The translations under genes were made by a program, and so were the position numbers. A stretch of DNA of 31,172 nucleotides from a virus, in the IMG/VR virus record IMGVR_UViG_3300029319_000288, positions 1 through 31,172 of that record; one strand, 5' to 3'. Position 1 is the first letter of the stretch; every line of letters begins with the position of its first letter. Below are positions 1 through 7,444 of the stretch, in pieces. The notes beneath the pieces were generated by a model. The model saw nothing but the letters and a program-made list of their open reading frames with translations, searched no databases and was not told where the DNA came from.

Positions 1-87
1 AAAGGTGGTAAAGCTGGTCAATGGTCAGCTCGTAAAGCACAAATGTTAGCTAAAGCTTATAAAAAAGCTGGTGGCGGATATAAGTAA
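1..87 (+). CDS. C-terminal end of a small basic phage protein (partial, 5' end outside window)
   Basis: The window opens inside a frame that encodes 28 residues before a TAA at 85-87. The end is rich in Lys, Gly and Ala and contains GQWSARKAQMLAKAYKKAGG. I recall this Gly-Lys tail (GQWSARKAQ followed by GGGYK) from small, very basic proteins of marine phages, sometimes called DUF5872-like; that match is from memory. No catalytic motif is visible. The stop overlaps the ATG of the next gene (TAATG), so it belongs to the same late transcript. Its position before connector genes suggests a virion or DNA-associated protein, but the function is unknown. Confidence 0.7.
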   Translation, partial: KGGKAGQWSARKAQMLAKAYKKAGGGYK

Positions 88-761
88 TGTCTTACTTAAT
101 TAGTAATATACCGCATTTTAAATGTTGGGTAAGAAAAGAGTTTACTGCTAATCACGAACAATATCATGGAGAATATTTACACGCTATAGCAATAGCAGTT
201 AATACTATTCCTGATAGGTCTTTATCTTTTCAAGTTGTATTTACAGGCATTGATGAAGAAGATAATGTTCATGGTGGAGCTATGTGGGCTCGTATGCCTA
301 TACAAGCTTTAATAGCAGACATACCTTGTGATACTTGGGGCGAACCAATGGAAGACCATTTAGCACAGCCTTGGGATTGTGAAGCAAGAAATCATTCTGT
401 CGTAGTGATAGATAGAGTAAGTTCTAGTCCTTGGATAGCAAAAATTGATAATAATTTTTATCGTGCTAAATATATGTTTACTGTGGATTACACAGGTAAT
501 TCAATAGCTGATTGTCCTGCACAACATAAACAATCTCATGTGTTATACATTACAGAAGATTGTAAATGGAAAGGTAATTTTGTTGCACTTCCTAATAACA
601 GAGTAAGAGCTACAAGTCCTGCATTGTGGGTTACAGGTGAAGGACCACCAGATTTTTCACCATCACAATATTTACATTCTGCAGAAGGACATGAAAGTTA
701 TTTAAGTCCTGAAATAACATTTAATAATTTATATAGCGAAGGATTTAACGAGGAAGACTAA
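87..761 (+). CDS. Conserved marine-phage protein of unknown function, 224 aa
   Basis: A complete 224-residue frame starting at the ATG that shares its A with the previous stop. The protein is acidic and rich in Trp, His and Cys (for example the segments AMWARMP, DTWGEP, EDCKWKG), with no signal peptide and no membrane segment. It reads as a compact, mostly beta globular protein. I associate this type with marine phage late regions, where it is unannotated. Position between a small basic protein and the connector genes makes a minor head or neck role plausible. I see no enzyme motif and do not assign a function. Confidence 0.75.
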   Translation: MSYLISNIPHFKCWVRKEFTANHEQYHGEYLHAIAIAVNTIPDRSLSFQVVFTGIDEEDNVHGGAMWARMPIQALIADIPCDTWGEPMEDHLAQPWDCEARNHSVVVIDRVSSSPWIAKIDNNFYRAKYMFTVDYTGNSIADCPAQHKQSHVLYITEDCKWKGNFVALPNNRVRATSPALWVTGEGPPDFSPSQYLHSAEGHESYLSPEITFNNLYSEGFNEED

Positions 762-997
762 TGCCATTAAAAAAATCACAAAGGTCTTTAAAAGATTGGG
801 GCAAACAAAAATGGCGTACTTCAGATGGAAAACCAAGTAAAGGAAAAAAAAGATACTTACCTGATAAAGCATGGAAAGCTTTAAGTAAATCTGAAAAAGC
901 AGCTACTAATAGAGCTAAAGCAAAAGGAAATAGAAAAGGTAAACAGTTTGTAAAACAACCTAAAAAGATAGCAAAGAAAACAGCAAGGTATAGATAA
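761..997 (+). CDS. Small very basic Lys-rich phage protein, 78 aa
   Basis: A 78-residue protein with roughly a third Lys/Arg, including KKSQRSLKDWGKQKW near the start and KQPKKIAKKTARYR at the end. It has no hydrophobic segment. The composition fits binding to DNA or to an acidic virion surface. Similar Lys-rich proteins with 'SEKAATNRAKAKG'-type cores are common in marine phages (recollection, DUF5872-like). It is coupled to both neighbours by TAATG overlaps at 761 and 997, so its dose should follow theirs. Function unknown. Confidence 0.75.
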   Translation: MPLKKSQRSLKDWGKQKWRTSDGKPSKGKKRYLPDKAWKALSKSEKAATNRAKAKGNRKGKQFVKQPKKIAKKTARYR

Positions 998-1689
998 TGG
1001 CAACAAGTGGAACAACTACATTTAACTTAGATTTAAGTGATATTATTGAAGAAGCATATGAGTTATGTGGACTTGAATTGCGTTCAGGCTATGAGTATAA
1101 AACAGCTAGAAGAGCTTTAGATTTATTATTTCTTGAATGGCAGAATAGAGGTTTAAATTTATTTAGTGTAGAGGAAGGCACACAAACATTAACAGAAGGT
1201 ACATCAGAATATACATTAGATAGTAATGTGCTAGATATAATAGAAGCTTTTATAAGAACAGATGCTAGTGATGTAAACAAACAAGTTGACCAAACACTTA
1301 GAAGAATATCTGTAAGTGAGTATGCACATATAGCTAATAAATTAAACAAAGGTAAACCAAGTTTATTTTATTTTGATAGAAACATAAGCACACCAGCAAT
1401 TAAATTGTGGTCATCTCCAGATGGTAATGAAACATATACATTAGTATATTTTTATGTAAAAAAAATAGAAGACACAGGTAATGTTGCAACTAATAATACT
1501 GCTGTGCCTACAAGATATTTACCATGTATGACTTATGGTTTGGCATATAATATTGCTTGTAAAAATAATGATGCTTTACAAAAAGTACCAATGATAAAAC
1601 AAAAGTATGAAGAATTATGGAATGATGTTAGTGATGCAGATAGAGAAAGAGCATCAGTAAGATTTGTTCCTTTTAACAATCACATTTAG
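997..1689 (+). CDS. Probable head-tail connector / adaptor protein, 230 aa
   Basis: A 230-residue soluble protein whose N-terminal half carries an acidic helix (DIIEEAYELCG) followed by YKTARRALDLLFLEWQNRG. This pattern is typical of podovirus connector-complex proteins related to P22 gp4 or marine-phage tail accessory factors. The middle (LDIIEAFIRTDASD, then YFDRN and LVYFYVKKIED) is beta-rich, and the C-terminus is helical, ending with FVPFNNHI. It lies one gene upstream of a clearer DUF6682-type adaptor, which supports a place in the neck below the portal. Identification rests on pattern memory and context. A second adaptor or tail tubular protein would be the main alternative. Confidence 0.65.
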   Translation: MATSGTTTFNLDLSDIIEEAYELCGLELRSGYEYKTARRALDLLFLEWQNRGLNLFSVEEGTQTLTEGTSEYTLDSNVLDIIEAFIRTDASDVNKQVDQTLRRISVSEYAHIANKLNKGKPSLFYFDRNISTPAIKLWSSPDGNETYTLVYFYVKKIEDTGNVATNNTAVPTRYLPCMTYGLAYNIACKNNDALQKVPMIKQKYEELWNDVSDADRERASVRFVPFNNHI

Positions 1690-1691
1690 TT

Positions 1692-2006
1692 ATGGCATAC
1701 GCAGCAGGAAAAAAAGCTTTAGGTATTTGTGATAGATGTGGATTTACTTATAAGTTAAATGAACTTAGGTATGAAACAGAAAACAAAGTTAGAAATGGTT
1801 TAAGAGTTTGTCATACTTGTTATGACCCAGACCAACCACAACTAGATGTAAACCTTATATCAACTATAGACCCACAAACTTTATATGATGCAAGAGTTGA
1901 TACTGGTGAAGCAGATTCAAGAGAGTTATTTGGTTTTGACCCTGTAACTGGAACTGGATTAATAATGCGTGGTGCAATAGGTAAAGTAACAATAACAACA
2001 GGATAA
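1692..2006 (+). CDS. Small CxxC/CxxC zinc-ribbon-like phage protein, 104 aa
   Basis: The N-terminal half has two cysteine pairs, CDRC at residues 13-16 and CHTC at residues 40-43, spaced like a four-cysteine zinc ribbon. The segment between them (FTYKLNELRYETENKV) is typical of a family I have seen beside connector genes in marine phages. The C-terminal half (DPQTLYDARVDTGEADSREL) has no metal ligands and ends in a Gly/Thr-rich tail. It lies between two connector/adaptor-type genes, with gaps of 2 and 1 bases. Zinc binding is inferred from spacing only. A structural rather than DNA-binding role is likely given the position. Confidence 0.75.
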   Translation: MAYAAGKKALGICDRCGFTYKLNELRYETENKVRNGLRVCHTCYDPDQPQLDVNLISTIDPQTLYDARVDTGEADSRELFGFDPVTGTGLIMRGAIGKVTITTG

Positions 2007-2007
2007 T

Positions 2008-2649
2008 ATGACATATTCAGAATTAAAAAGTTTAATACAAGATTATTTGCAAAATACAGAAACAAGTTTTGTTTCTAATATTAATAATGTAATTAAACAA
2101 GCAGAAGAAAGAATATTAAAAACAGTAAAGCTTCCTGTATTTAGAAAAAATGTTTCTGGTAATTTAAGTTCTGGTAGTGAATACTTAGCTACCCCAACAG
2201 ATTTTTTAGATAATTTTTCTTTATCTATTACAAATTCTAGCGAACAATCTTTTTTATTGTTTAAAGATGTAAACTTTATTAGAGAAGCTTATCCTAATGC
2301 ATCAACAACAGGTATTCCAAAACACTATGCTTTGTTTGATGATTCAACTTTTATAGTTGGACCAACACCTAATGCAGCTTTTACAGTAGAGTTACATTAC
2401 TTTTATAGACCAGCATCTATAACAGCAGGTGCAGATAGCGGTACGACATGGTTATCTACAAATGCTAGAAATGCTTTACTATATGCTTCTTTAATAGAGG
2501 GATATATGTATATGAAAGGAGATATGGATTTAATGAATCAATATGAAAAAAGATACATGGAATCTATATCAAGATTAAAAACTTTAGGTGAAGGAGATAA
2601 TACTGTGGATACTTATAGAGATGATGTTGTAAGGGTACAAAGAACATAA
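2008..2649 (+). CDS. Phage adaptor protein, DUF6682-like, 213 aa
   Basis: A 213-residue protein whose layout matches the phage adaptor (DUF6682) family. It has an N-terminal helix TYSELKSLIQDYLQNTE, then FVSNINNVIKQAEERILKTV, the ATPTDFLDNFSLSI core, the VNFIREAYP motif, GIPKHYALFDDSTFIVGPTP, and a C-terminal helix with MYMKGDMDLMNQYEKRY. Length is normal for the family. Proteins of this family sit at the head-tail junction and help join the tail to the portal. It is flanked by other connector-type genes. This is one of the firmer structural assignments here, although it comes from recognising the motif order rather than from a search. Confidence 0.8.
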   Translation: MTYSELKSLIQDYLQNTETSFVSNINNVIKQAEERILKTVKLPVFRKNVSGNLSSGSEYLATPTDFLDNFSLSITNSSEQSFLLFKDVNFIREAYPNASTTGIPKHYALFDDSTFIVGPTPNAAFTVELHYFYRPASITAGADSGTTWLSTNARNALLYASLIEGYMYMKGDMDLMNQYEKRYMESISRLKTLGEGDNTVDTYRDDVVRVQRT

Positions 2650-2939
2650 TGTTTAGTGTAGATGTAAAAACAACTATAGGTGATATAGCAGTAAAAACTA
2701 CTAACAATAAAGGTTTAAGTCCTGAATATTGGACTGAAAGAATAATAGATAGACTTATTAGTATTAGTGATAATGCAGACCCTATGGTTAAAGCACAGGC
2801 AGAAGCATTTAAAGATAATATGACACAAGTTGTTTTATTATATATGAAACAAGCTATAGCTAGTGATAGAGCTACTGTAGCAGGGTTATTACAAAAACAA
2901 GGTCATAAAGATATGGCTGATATTATAAGGAGACTTTAA
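2649..2939 (+). CDS. Conserved small helical phage protein, 96 aa
   Basis: A 96-residue protein with a short beta start and then long helices: LSPEYWTERIIDRLISISD, the middle MVKAQAEAFKDNMTQVVLLYM, and the end LLQKQGHKDMADIIRRL. The 'PEYW..R..D..IS..D' and 'A.LIRRL'-type ends recur in small proteins next to DUF6682 adaptors in marine podovirus-like phages (recollection). No membrane segment or enzyme motif is present. It overlaps both neighbours by one base (TAATG). A chaperone or connector accessory function is possible; it is unassigned. Confidence 0.7.
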   Translation: MFSVDVKTTIGDIAVKTTNNKGLSPEYWTERIIDRLISISDNADPMVKAQAEAFKDNMTQVVLLYMKQAIASDRATVAGLLQKQGHKDMADIIRRL

Positions 2940-3370
2940 TGGCAATTTCACAAGCTATGTGTACCTCATTTAAAAAAGAATTATTAGAGGGTGTACACAA
3001 TTTTAAAAATAGTGGTGGTAGTACTTTTCAACTAGCACTATACACAAGTTCTGCATCTTTAGGTGCAAGTACAACTGCATATACAACTTCTAATGAAGTT
3101 AGCGGAACAGGTTATACAGCTAAAGGTGGGGAACTAACAAGAGTTGACCCATCAACTTCAGGCACTACTGCATTAACTGACTTTGCAGATTTAACATTTA
3201 GTACTGCAACCATAACTGCTAATGGAGCTTTAATATTTAATGATAGTGCTTCAGGCGACCCAGCAGTTGCTGTTTTAGCTTTTGGTGGAGATAAAACCTC
3301 AACAGCAGGTGATTTTACAATTCAATTTCCAACAGCAGATGCATCAAACGCTATTATAAGAATAGCTTAA
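2939..3370 (+). CDS. Conserved beta-rich virion protein, 143 aa
   Basis: Starts MAISQAMCTSFKKELLEG, followed by FQLALYTSSASLGASTTAY, FADLTFSTATITANGALIF and a C-terminus FTIQFPTADASNAIIRIA. This Ser/Thr/Ala-rich beta protein is one of the most recurrent unannotated late proteins in marine phage genomes, by recollection. Lack of charged catalytic residues, small size and position between neck genes and fibre genes point to a capsid-decoration, tail or fibre-associated role. No signal peptide. Function not proven. Confidence 0.75.
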   Translation: MAISQAMCTSFKKELLEGVHNFKNSGGSTFQLALYTSSASLGASTTAYTTSNEVSGTGYTAKGGELTRVDPSTSGTTALTDFADLTFSTATITANGALIFNDSASGDPAVAVLAFGGDKTSTAGDFTIQFPTADASNAIIRIA

Positions 3371-3374
3371 ATAA

Positions 3375-4133
3375 ATGTCCGTAGGTTGGGGGCGTGGTAC
3401 ATGGGGCTCTGATGTATGGGGAGGAATCTCTGTATCCGTATCAGTAACAGGACTTAGTGCAACATCAGCTCTTGGTGATGAAAGTGTAGTAGCTAAAGCT
3501 TTAGTATCTGTTACAGGAGTTGCAGGAACTACTGCTCTGGGCAGTGAAACAGTAATAGCAAAAGCTTTAGTTAGTGTAACTGGAGTTAGTGCTACATCAG
3601 CACTTGGTAGCGAAACTATTATTGGTGCAGCTAATGTTTCTGTTACAGGAAATGTAGGTACATCAGCTTTAGGTAGTGAAACAGTTGCAGCAAGTGCAAA
3701 TGTTTCCGTAACTGGACTAGCAGGTACATCAGCACTAGGTAATGCTATAACAGCAGGTGCTGCAGTAACAGGTGTATCTGGTTCTGCTTCAGTAGGAACG
3801 CTTGGTGATGAATCCGTTTCTGCAGGAGCTACAGTATCTCCAACAGGTTTATCTGCAACTAGCGGATTAGGAAGCGTAAGTTTAGTTACTAATAATACAC
3901 TTTCAATAACAGGACTAGAAGGAACAACAAGTTTAGGTTCTGTAACTACAATAGCAAAAGCTATTGCATTACCAACAGGTGTAAGTGCTACAGGAGAAAC
4001 ACAAACAGTAAATGTTTGGAGTTTAATAGACGATAGCCAAACTCCAAATTACAGTAGTATATCTACGACACAAACACCAAATTATAGTAATATAAATACT
4101 ACCCAAGACCCAGAATGGGAAGAGGTAGCTTAA
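3375..4133 (+). CDS. Repeat-containing structural / fibre-associated protein, 252 aa
   Basis: The start MSVGWGRGTWGSDVWGG is a Trp/Gly-rich cap seen at the front of marine-phage structural proteins. It is followed by about eight degenerate repeats of roughly 22 residues, each with the core S-V-T-G-(x)-(x)-(A/G)-T-(S/T)-A-L-G and then a Val/Ala-rich stretch. The end carries two copies of a TTQTPNYSNIN-like peptide and finishes acidic (DPEWEEVA). The repeats look like a thin beta-rod or shaft. It immediately precedes the large fibre gene. Frequent change of repeat number is expected in such genes. Exact role unknown. Confidence 0.7.
   Translation: MSVGWGRGTWGSDVWGGISVSVSVTGLSATSALGDESVVAKALVSVTGVAGTTALGSETVIAKALVSVTGVSATSALGSETIIGAANVSVTGNVGTSALGSETVAASANVSVTGLAGTSALGNAITAGAAVTGVSGSASVGTLGDESVSAGATVSPTGLSATSGLGSVSLVTNNTLSITGLEGTTSLGSVTTIAKAIALPTGVSATGETQTVNVWSLIDDSQTPNYSSISTTQTPNYSNINTTQDPEWEEVA
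3441..4000 (+). repeat. Degenerate tandem coding repeat, period about 66 bases (22 residues)
   Basis: About eight copies of a 66-base unit encoding S-V-T-G-x-x-x-T-S-A-L-G followed by about ten variable Val/Ala residues. The first four units are most alike at DNA level and later units drift and change length, consistent with old duplication plus selection for the protein repeat. Confidence 0.7.
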
Positions 4134-4147
4134 TATAGGAATAAAAT

Positions 4148-5986
4148 ATGGCAACATATGTAAATGATTTAAGACTAAAAGAAATAGCAACTGGTGATGA
4201 ATCAGGAACTTGGGGAACAAGTACTAATACTAATTTAGAATTAATAGCTGAAGCATTTAGCTTTGGCACTGAAGCTATTACTACTAATGCAGACACACAT
4301 ACAACTACAATAGCTGATGGTTCAACAGACCCCGGAAGAAGTATTTATTTAAAATACACAGGTACTTTAGATTCAGCTTGTACTATTACTATTGGACCAA
4401 ACACAGTATCAAAACTTTGGTTTATAGAAAACGGAACATCAGGTTCACAAAACATAATTATATCGCAAGGTAGTGGTGCTAATGTAACTGTACCAGCAGG
4501 AGAAGTGAAAGCTATTTATTCTGATGGAGCTGGTTCTGGTGCAGCTATGGTAGATGCTTTTGCTAATTTAAAAGTATCAGATGCAGCACAAACTAATATT
4601 ACAAGTTTAGGCACATTAACAACACTTACAGTAGATGATATTACTATCGATAGCTCTACTATTTCAGACAGTGGTGCGTTAGATATTACAAGTGGTTCAG
4701 ACTTTACTATAGATTCTGCTGCTGATATTACATTAGACGCAGGTGGTGGAGATTGGAGATATAAAGATGATGGAACAACTATTGCTACATGGTCTAATGT
4801 TTCTGGAACTTATCAGGTAAAAGTAAATACATCAGATGCAGATTTTAAAATTATTGGAGATGATGGTGGTTCTGAAGTAACAGCCCTTACCCTTGATATG
4901 TCAGAAGCAGGTGCAGCTACTTTTAATGGAGTAGTTACAGCAGATGCAGGTATAAAAGTAGATAACATTACTATTGATGGCACAACTGCTTCATTAAGTG
5001 GTAGTGCTGATTTAACTATAGATGTTGGTGGCAGAATTGATTTAAGTGCAGATGATAATGGTGAAGTAAGACTTTATGATGGTAGTTCTCTATATGCACA
5101 ATTTAAAGATGATGATGACAGATTATCAATACAAGGCAAAATAGCAGACAAAGATATGCTGTTTACAGTAATTGATGGAAGTTCTGAAGTTACTGCTTTA
5201 CGAATTGATGCAGCAGATGCAGGTGATGCATATTTTAATAATAATCTAATAGTAGGTTCTACTGGAAAAATTTATTCTTCAGGAGACACAGACAGTTATC
5301 TTCAATTTAACCAAGCAGATACTCTTAGAGCTGTTATTGGAGATAGTACAAGAATGATAATTAATACAACTGAAACTGTATTTAATGAAGATAGTGGTAA
5401 TTTTGATTTTAGAATTGAAACTGATGATAACGCAAGTATGTTTGTTGTTGATGCTGGTAGTAATGATATTAGAATAGGAGATGCTACAAGTTATGTATCT
5501 GCAAATTTACAAGTTACACAAAACAATGGAACAGAAAAACATCTTATTGGTTTGAGTTCTGGTGGAGATAGTGCAATTGCTGGTTCGGGACAATCAGCTA
5601 GATTTGGAGAAGGTGTTGTAGCTTGTAATACTACAAGTGATGGAAATACTTTATCAATACCTATAACCTCACAAGCAAACTTATGGCGACAGTATCAAGT
5701 AGAACTTATGGTTTGTAGTGCAGAATATAATGGAAGTGCAGCACAAGGTAAAGGTGGTACAGCTACTTTTGGTCTTACATCTTTAACTTCACTTAATATT
5801 GGTAATGTTGTAGTTACTGGTAATATAAGTGGAGTTACTGTAGATAGTAGTAGTATGAATGTTTTAGTAGAATTTAGTTCTGCTTTTACAAGTGGTTTAA
5901 ATGACTATGAAGGCTGTGTTATGCATTATAAAGTTATAGGAATTACACCAGAATATTTTCAAGGCTGGGCAGCAACATTAGATTAA
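4148..5986 (+). CDS. Tail fibre protein, 612 aa
   Basis: The N-terminus MATYVNDLRLKEIATGDESG followed by TWGTSTNTNLELIAEAFSFG is the standard opening of marine-phage tail fibres. The middle consists of repeated beta segments with Ser/Thr/Asp-rich turns (for example ITIDSSTISDSGALDITSGS) and repeated 'DGGSEVTALTLDMSEAGAATF'-type blocks at about 240 and 345, which read as a trimeric beta shaft. The last 150 residues differ in composition, include Cys and Trp, and should be the receptor-facing tip. The AGGA upstream of the 4148 ATG supports the start. No intramolecular chaperone motif was recognised. Confidence 0.75.
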   Translation: MATYVNDLRLKEIATGDESGTWGTSTNTNLELIAEAFSFGTEAITTNADTHTTTIADGSTDPGRSIYLKYTGTLDSACTITIGPNTVSKLWFIENGTSGSQNIIISQGSGANVTVPAGEVKAIYSDGAGSGAAMVDAFANLKVSDAAQTNITSLGTLTTLTVDDITIDSSTISDSGALDITSGSDFTIDSAADITLDAGGGDWRYKDDGTTIATWSNVSGTYQVKVNTSDADFKIIGDDGGSEVTALTLDMSEAGAATFNGVVTADAGIKVDNITIDGTTASLSGSADLTIDVGGRIDLSADDNGEVRLYDGSSLYAQFKDDDDRLSIQGKIADKDMLFTVIDGSSEVTALRIDAADAGDAYFNNNLIVGSTGKIYSSGDTDSYLQFNQADTLRAVIGDSTRMIINTTETVFNEDSGNFDFRIETDDNASMFVVDAGSNDIRIGDATSYVSANLQVTQNNGTEKHLIGLSSGGDSAIAGSGQSARFGEGVVACNTTSDGNTLSIPITSQANLWRQYQVELMVCSAEYNGSAAQGKGGTATFGLTSLTSLNIGNVVVTGNISGVTVDSSSMNVLVEFSSAFTSGLNDYEGCVMHYKVIGITPEYFQGWAATLD

Positions 5987-5998
5987 TAGGAGAATAAA

Positions 5999-6211
5999 AT
6001 GGCACAAGAAATTAGAGTAGTATATAAAGATAGTGATAAAACAGTAGTTGATTTTATAGATGCTGCTATAACTTATGAAAATGAAATAAAACCAGTACTT
6101 GAAGCAGATGGGTTTAAAGTTGCACCTGAAGTTTTATCTTTTGATGATGGTGTAACAATAAATAATTCTATGATGACTGTAAATTCAAGTGGAGTTGCAA
6201 GTAAAAATTAA
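5999..6211 (+). CDS. Small acidic phage protein, 70 aa
   Basis: A 70-residue soluble protein (start MAQEIRVVYKDSDKTVVDF) with no membrane segment or recognisable motif. AGGAG lies 7 bases before the ATG. It follows the fibre gene by 12 bases and is the last gene before the 58-base gap that opens the accessory cassette. A fibre-associated chaperone or accessory is a reasonable guess because of position, but nothing in the sequence proves it. Confidence 0.6.
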   Translation: MAQEIRVVYKDSDKTVVDFIDAAITYENEIKPVLEADGFKVAPEVLSFDDGVTINNSMMTVNSSGVASKN

Positions 6212-6216
6212 TAGAT

Positions 6217-6245
6217 TTAATTTTGATAGCAAATTGCATTATAAT
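6217..6245 (+). promoter_or_regulatory. Possible promoter for the accessory (curli/cyclase) cassette
   Basis: The longest non-coding gap within the + strand late genes contains a perfect TATAAT at 6240-6245. The hexamer 17 bases upstream (TTAATT at 6217-6222) is a poor -35 match, and a better TTGATA at 6223-6228 is too close (11 bases). A sigma70-type start here would separate expression of the cassette from the tail genes. The evidence is a motif in AT-rich DNA only, so chance is a real possibility. Confidence 0.3.
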
Positions 6246-6269
6246 TAATATTTATTTATAGGATTAATT

Positions 6270-6482
6270 ATGTCAAAAAAAGAAATAGAATTAACAAATA
6301 AACAGAAATATTGTCAAGCTCAAATTGACGATTTAAATAAAAAATTAGCTACTTTAAATTTTCAAAGAGACCAAGTTAATGCCAGTTTAAGTGTGTTTAA
6401 AAACGCATTTATAGAGTCTGCTAAAGAAAAAGCAGATGAAGTCTTAAATAATCCAGAGGAGGATAAAAATGACGATACTTAA
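6270..6482 (+). CDS. Small coiled-coil protein, 70 aa
   Basis: Highly charged helix-forming protein (MSKKEIELTNKQKYCQAQID, then LNKKLATLNFQRDQVNASL) ending in an acidic tail. Heptad-like Leu/Ile spacing suggests one long coiled coil. AGGA lies 7 bases before the ATG. It is the first gene of the accessory cassette and overlaps the next small membrane gene by 14 bases. Function unknown; a chaperone, tail-fibre helper or regulatory partner are all possible. Confidence 0.65.
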   Translation: MSKKEIELTNKQKYCQAQIDDLNKKLATLNFQRDQVNASLSVFKNAFIESAKEKADEVLNNPEEDKNDDT

Positions 6483-6630
6483 TATATTAATGTGGGTAAC
6501 TGCAATTATATCTATAGCTTCAGTTATAGCAGCAATTACACCTACTCCAAAAGATGACCATTGGTTTAGTTACATTTATCGTGTAATTGATTGGTGTGCA
6601 TTAAATGTTTTAAAAGCCAAGGATAAATAA
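6469..6630 (+). CDS. Tiny one-pass membrane protein, 53 aa
   Basis: The frame starts at ATG 6469 with a strong GAGGA 6 bases upstream and ends at TAA 6628-6630, directly abutting the ATG of the lipoprotein gene at 6631. The first 26 residues (TILNILMWVTAIISIASVIA) form one hydrophobic helix, followed by a polar region with DDHWFSYIYRVIDWC and a basic end KAKDK. This layout fits an inner-membrane protein of about 53 residues. Overlap with the upstream stop and abutment to the downstream start support a real gene. Function unknown; a phage membrane-interference or lysis helper role is possible. Confidence 0.6.
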   Translation: MTILNILMWVTAIISIASVIAAITPTPKDDHWFSYIYRVIDWCALNVLKAKDK

Positions 6631-6903
6631 ATGAAAAATTTAATAATAATAATAAGCACTGTATTTATAACATCATGTGCAACTGTAGGTGCAGTTATAG
6701 ATGGCGGTAAAGATTTAACAACCAGTGTTATAGATTCTACAGTTAAAACAGCAGGTGCAATAACAACATCTGCATTAGATGATGCTGGTGCTGTCATTGA
6801 TACAGTAGGTGATTCAGTTTCTAATGTAGTTGATACTGTAGTAGAAAATGTAGATGAACAAACAGATGCTATTCAAGACTCTGATGAAGAGGAAAGTAAA
6901 TAA
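6631..6903 (+). CDS. Small predicted lipoprotein, 90 aa
   Basis: Signal peptide MKNLIIIISTVFITSC with a lipobox I-T-S-C at residues 13-16, so Cys16 should be lipidated. The mature part is a Thr/Val/Asp-rich amphipathic helix with quasi-repeats (DSTVKTAGAIT, then DDAGAVIDTVGDSVSNVVDTV) and a very acidic end DSDEEESK. It could be an outer-membrane anchored partner of the neighbouring membrane proteins. A spanin-type (Rz1-like) lipoprotein is conceivable but it is not Pro-rich, so I do not call it that. It sits directly between two 53-residue genes in an operon. Confidence 0.65.
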   Translation: MKNLIIIISTVFITSCATVGAVIDGGKDLTTSVIDSTVKTAGAITTSALDDAGAVIDTVGDSVSNVVDTVVENVDEQTDAIQDSDEEESK

Positions 6904-7064
6904 TGAGTTGGTTAGAAAAAATGTGGAGCAAAGTTACTGGTACTGAAAAAGTAAAAGTAAGAACTAGAAACAAAAAAGGACATTATGTAGCTGACGATAA
7001 ATCTACACCAGATGTAAATGAAGCTTGGACCACAAAAAGAGTAAAAAAATCTAAAGAGTCATAA
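6903..7064 (+). CDS. Tiny basic protein, 53 aa
   Basis: The frame starts at ATG 6903 (TAATG overlap with the lipoprotein stop; GAGGAA 7 bases upstream) and ends at TAA 7062-7064, which again overlaps the nuclease ATG. The product (MSWLEKMWSKVTGTEKVKV, then RTRNKKGHYVADD) has an amphipathic Trp-containing N-terminus and many Lys/Arg. No known family. The double overlap and good ribosome site argue that it is translated. Confidence 0.6.
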   Translation: MSWLEKMWSKVTGTEKVKVRTRNKKGHYVADDKSTPDVNEAWTTKRVKKSKES

Positions 7065-7444
7065 TGGCTAAATCACCTGATGCGTTTGTTTATAACGCCA
7101 CATTAGAACGAATTGTAGATGGAGATACATTTGATTGTTGTCTTGATTTGGGTTTTGATGTAAAGCTACATAAACAGCGTATCAGACTTGCAGGTATAGA
7201 TACACCTGAAAGTAGAACTAGAGATTTAGCAGAAAAAAAATTAGGTCTTGCTGCTAAAGAAAGATTAAAAGAGCTTTGTATTGGAAGTATTAAAGTTAAA
7301 TCTTTAGGTAAAGGCAAGTATGGTCGTATATTAGGCATACCTTATACAGAAGATGGCAGAGATATATGCCAAGTATTAATCAAAGAAGGTCATGCTGTAG
7401 AGTATCATGGGGGAACTAAGACTAAAGTTTGGGGTGATTACTAA
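7064..7444 (+). CDS. Staphylococcal-nuclease-like (SNase/thermonuclease) protein, 126 aa
   Basis: An OB-fold nuclease of the micrococcal nuclease family, which cuts DNA and RNA with calcium. The family's key residues are present in order: Asp21 in RIVDGDTFD, Arg41 in QRIRLAGID, Asp46 and Glu49 in GIDTPES, and Arg88 in GKYGRILG. These correspond to D21, R35, D40, E43 and R87 of the S. aureus enzyme. At 126 residues it is a minimal domain. There is no signal peptide, so it should act in the cytoplasm or be packaged, not secreted. Similar small SNases occur in marine phages. It could degrade host DNA or invading phage DNA. It sits upstream of the curli-like genes and is linked by one-base overlaps. 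Confidence 0.85.
   Translation: MAKSPDAFVYNATLERIVDGDTFDCCLDLGFDVKLHKQRIRLAGIDTPESRTRDLAEKKLGLAAKERLKELCIGSIKVKSLGKGKYGRILGIPYTEDGRDICQVLIKEGHAVEYHGGTKTKVWGDY

Noticed and set aside
6631-6903. Lipoprotein as a definite Rz1 spanin
   Set aside because: It lacks Pro-rich composition and is not nested in an Rz-like gene; only a weak possibility.
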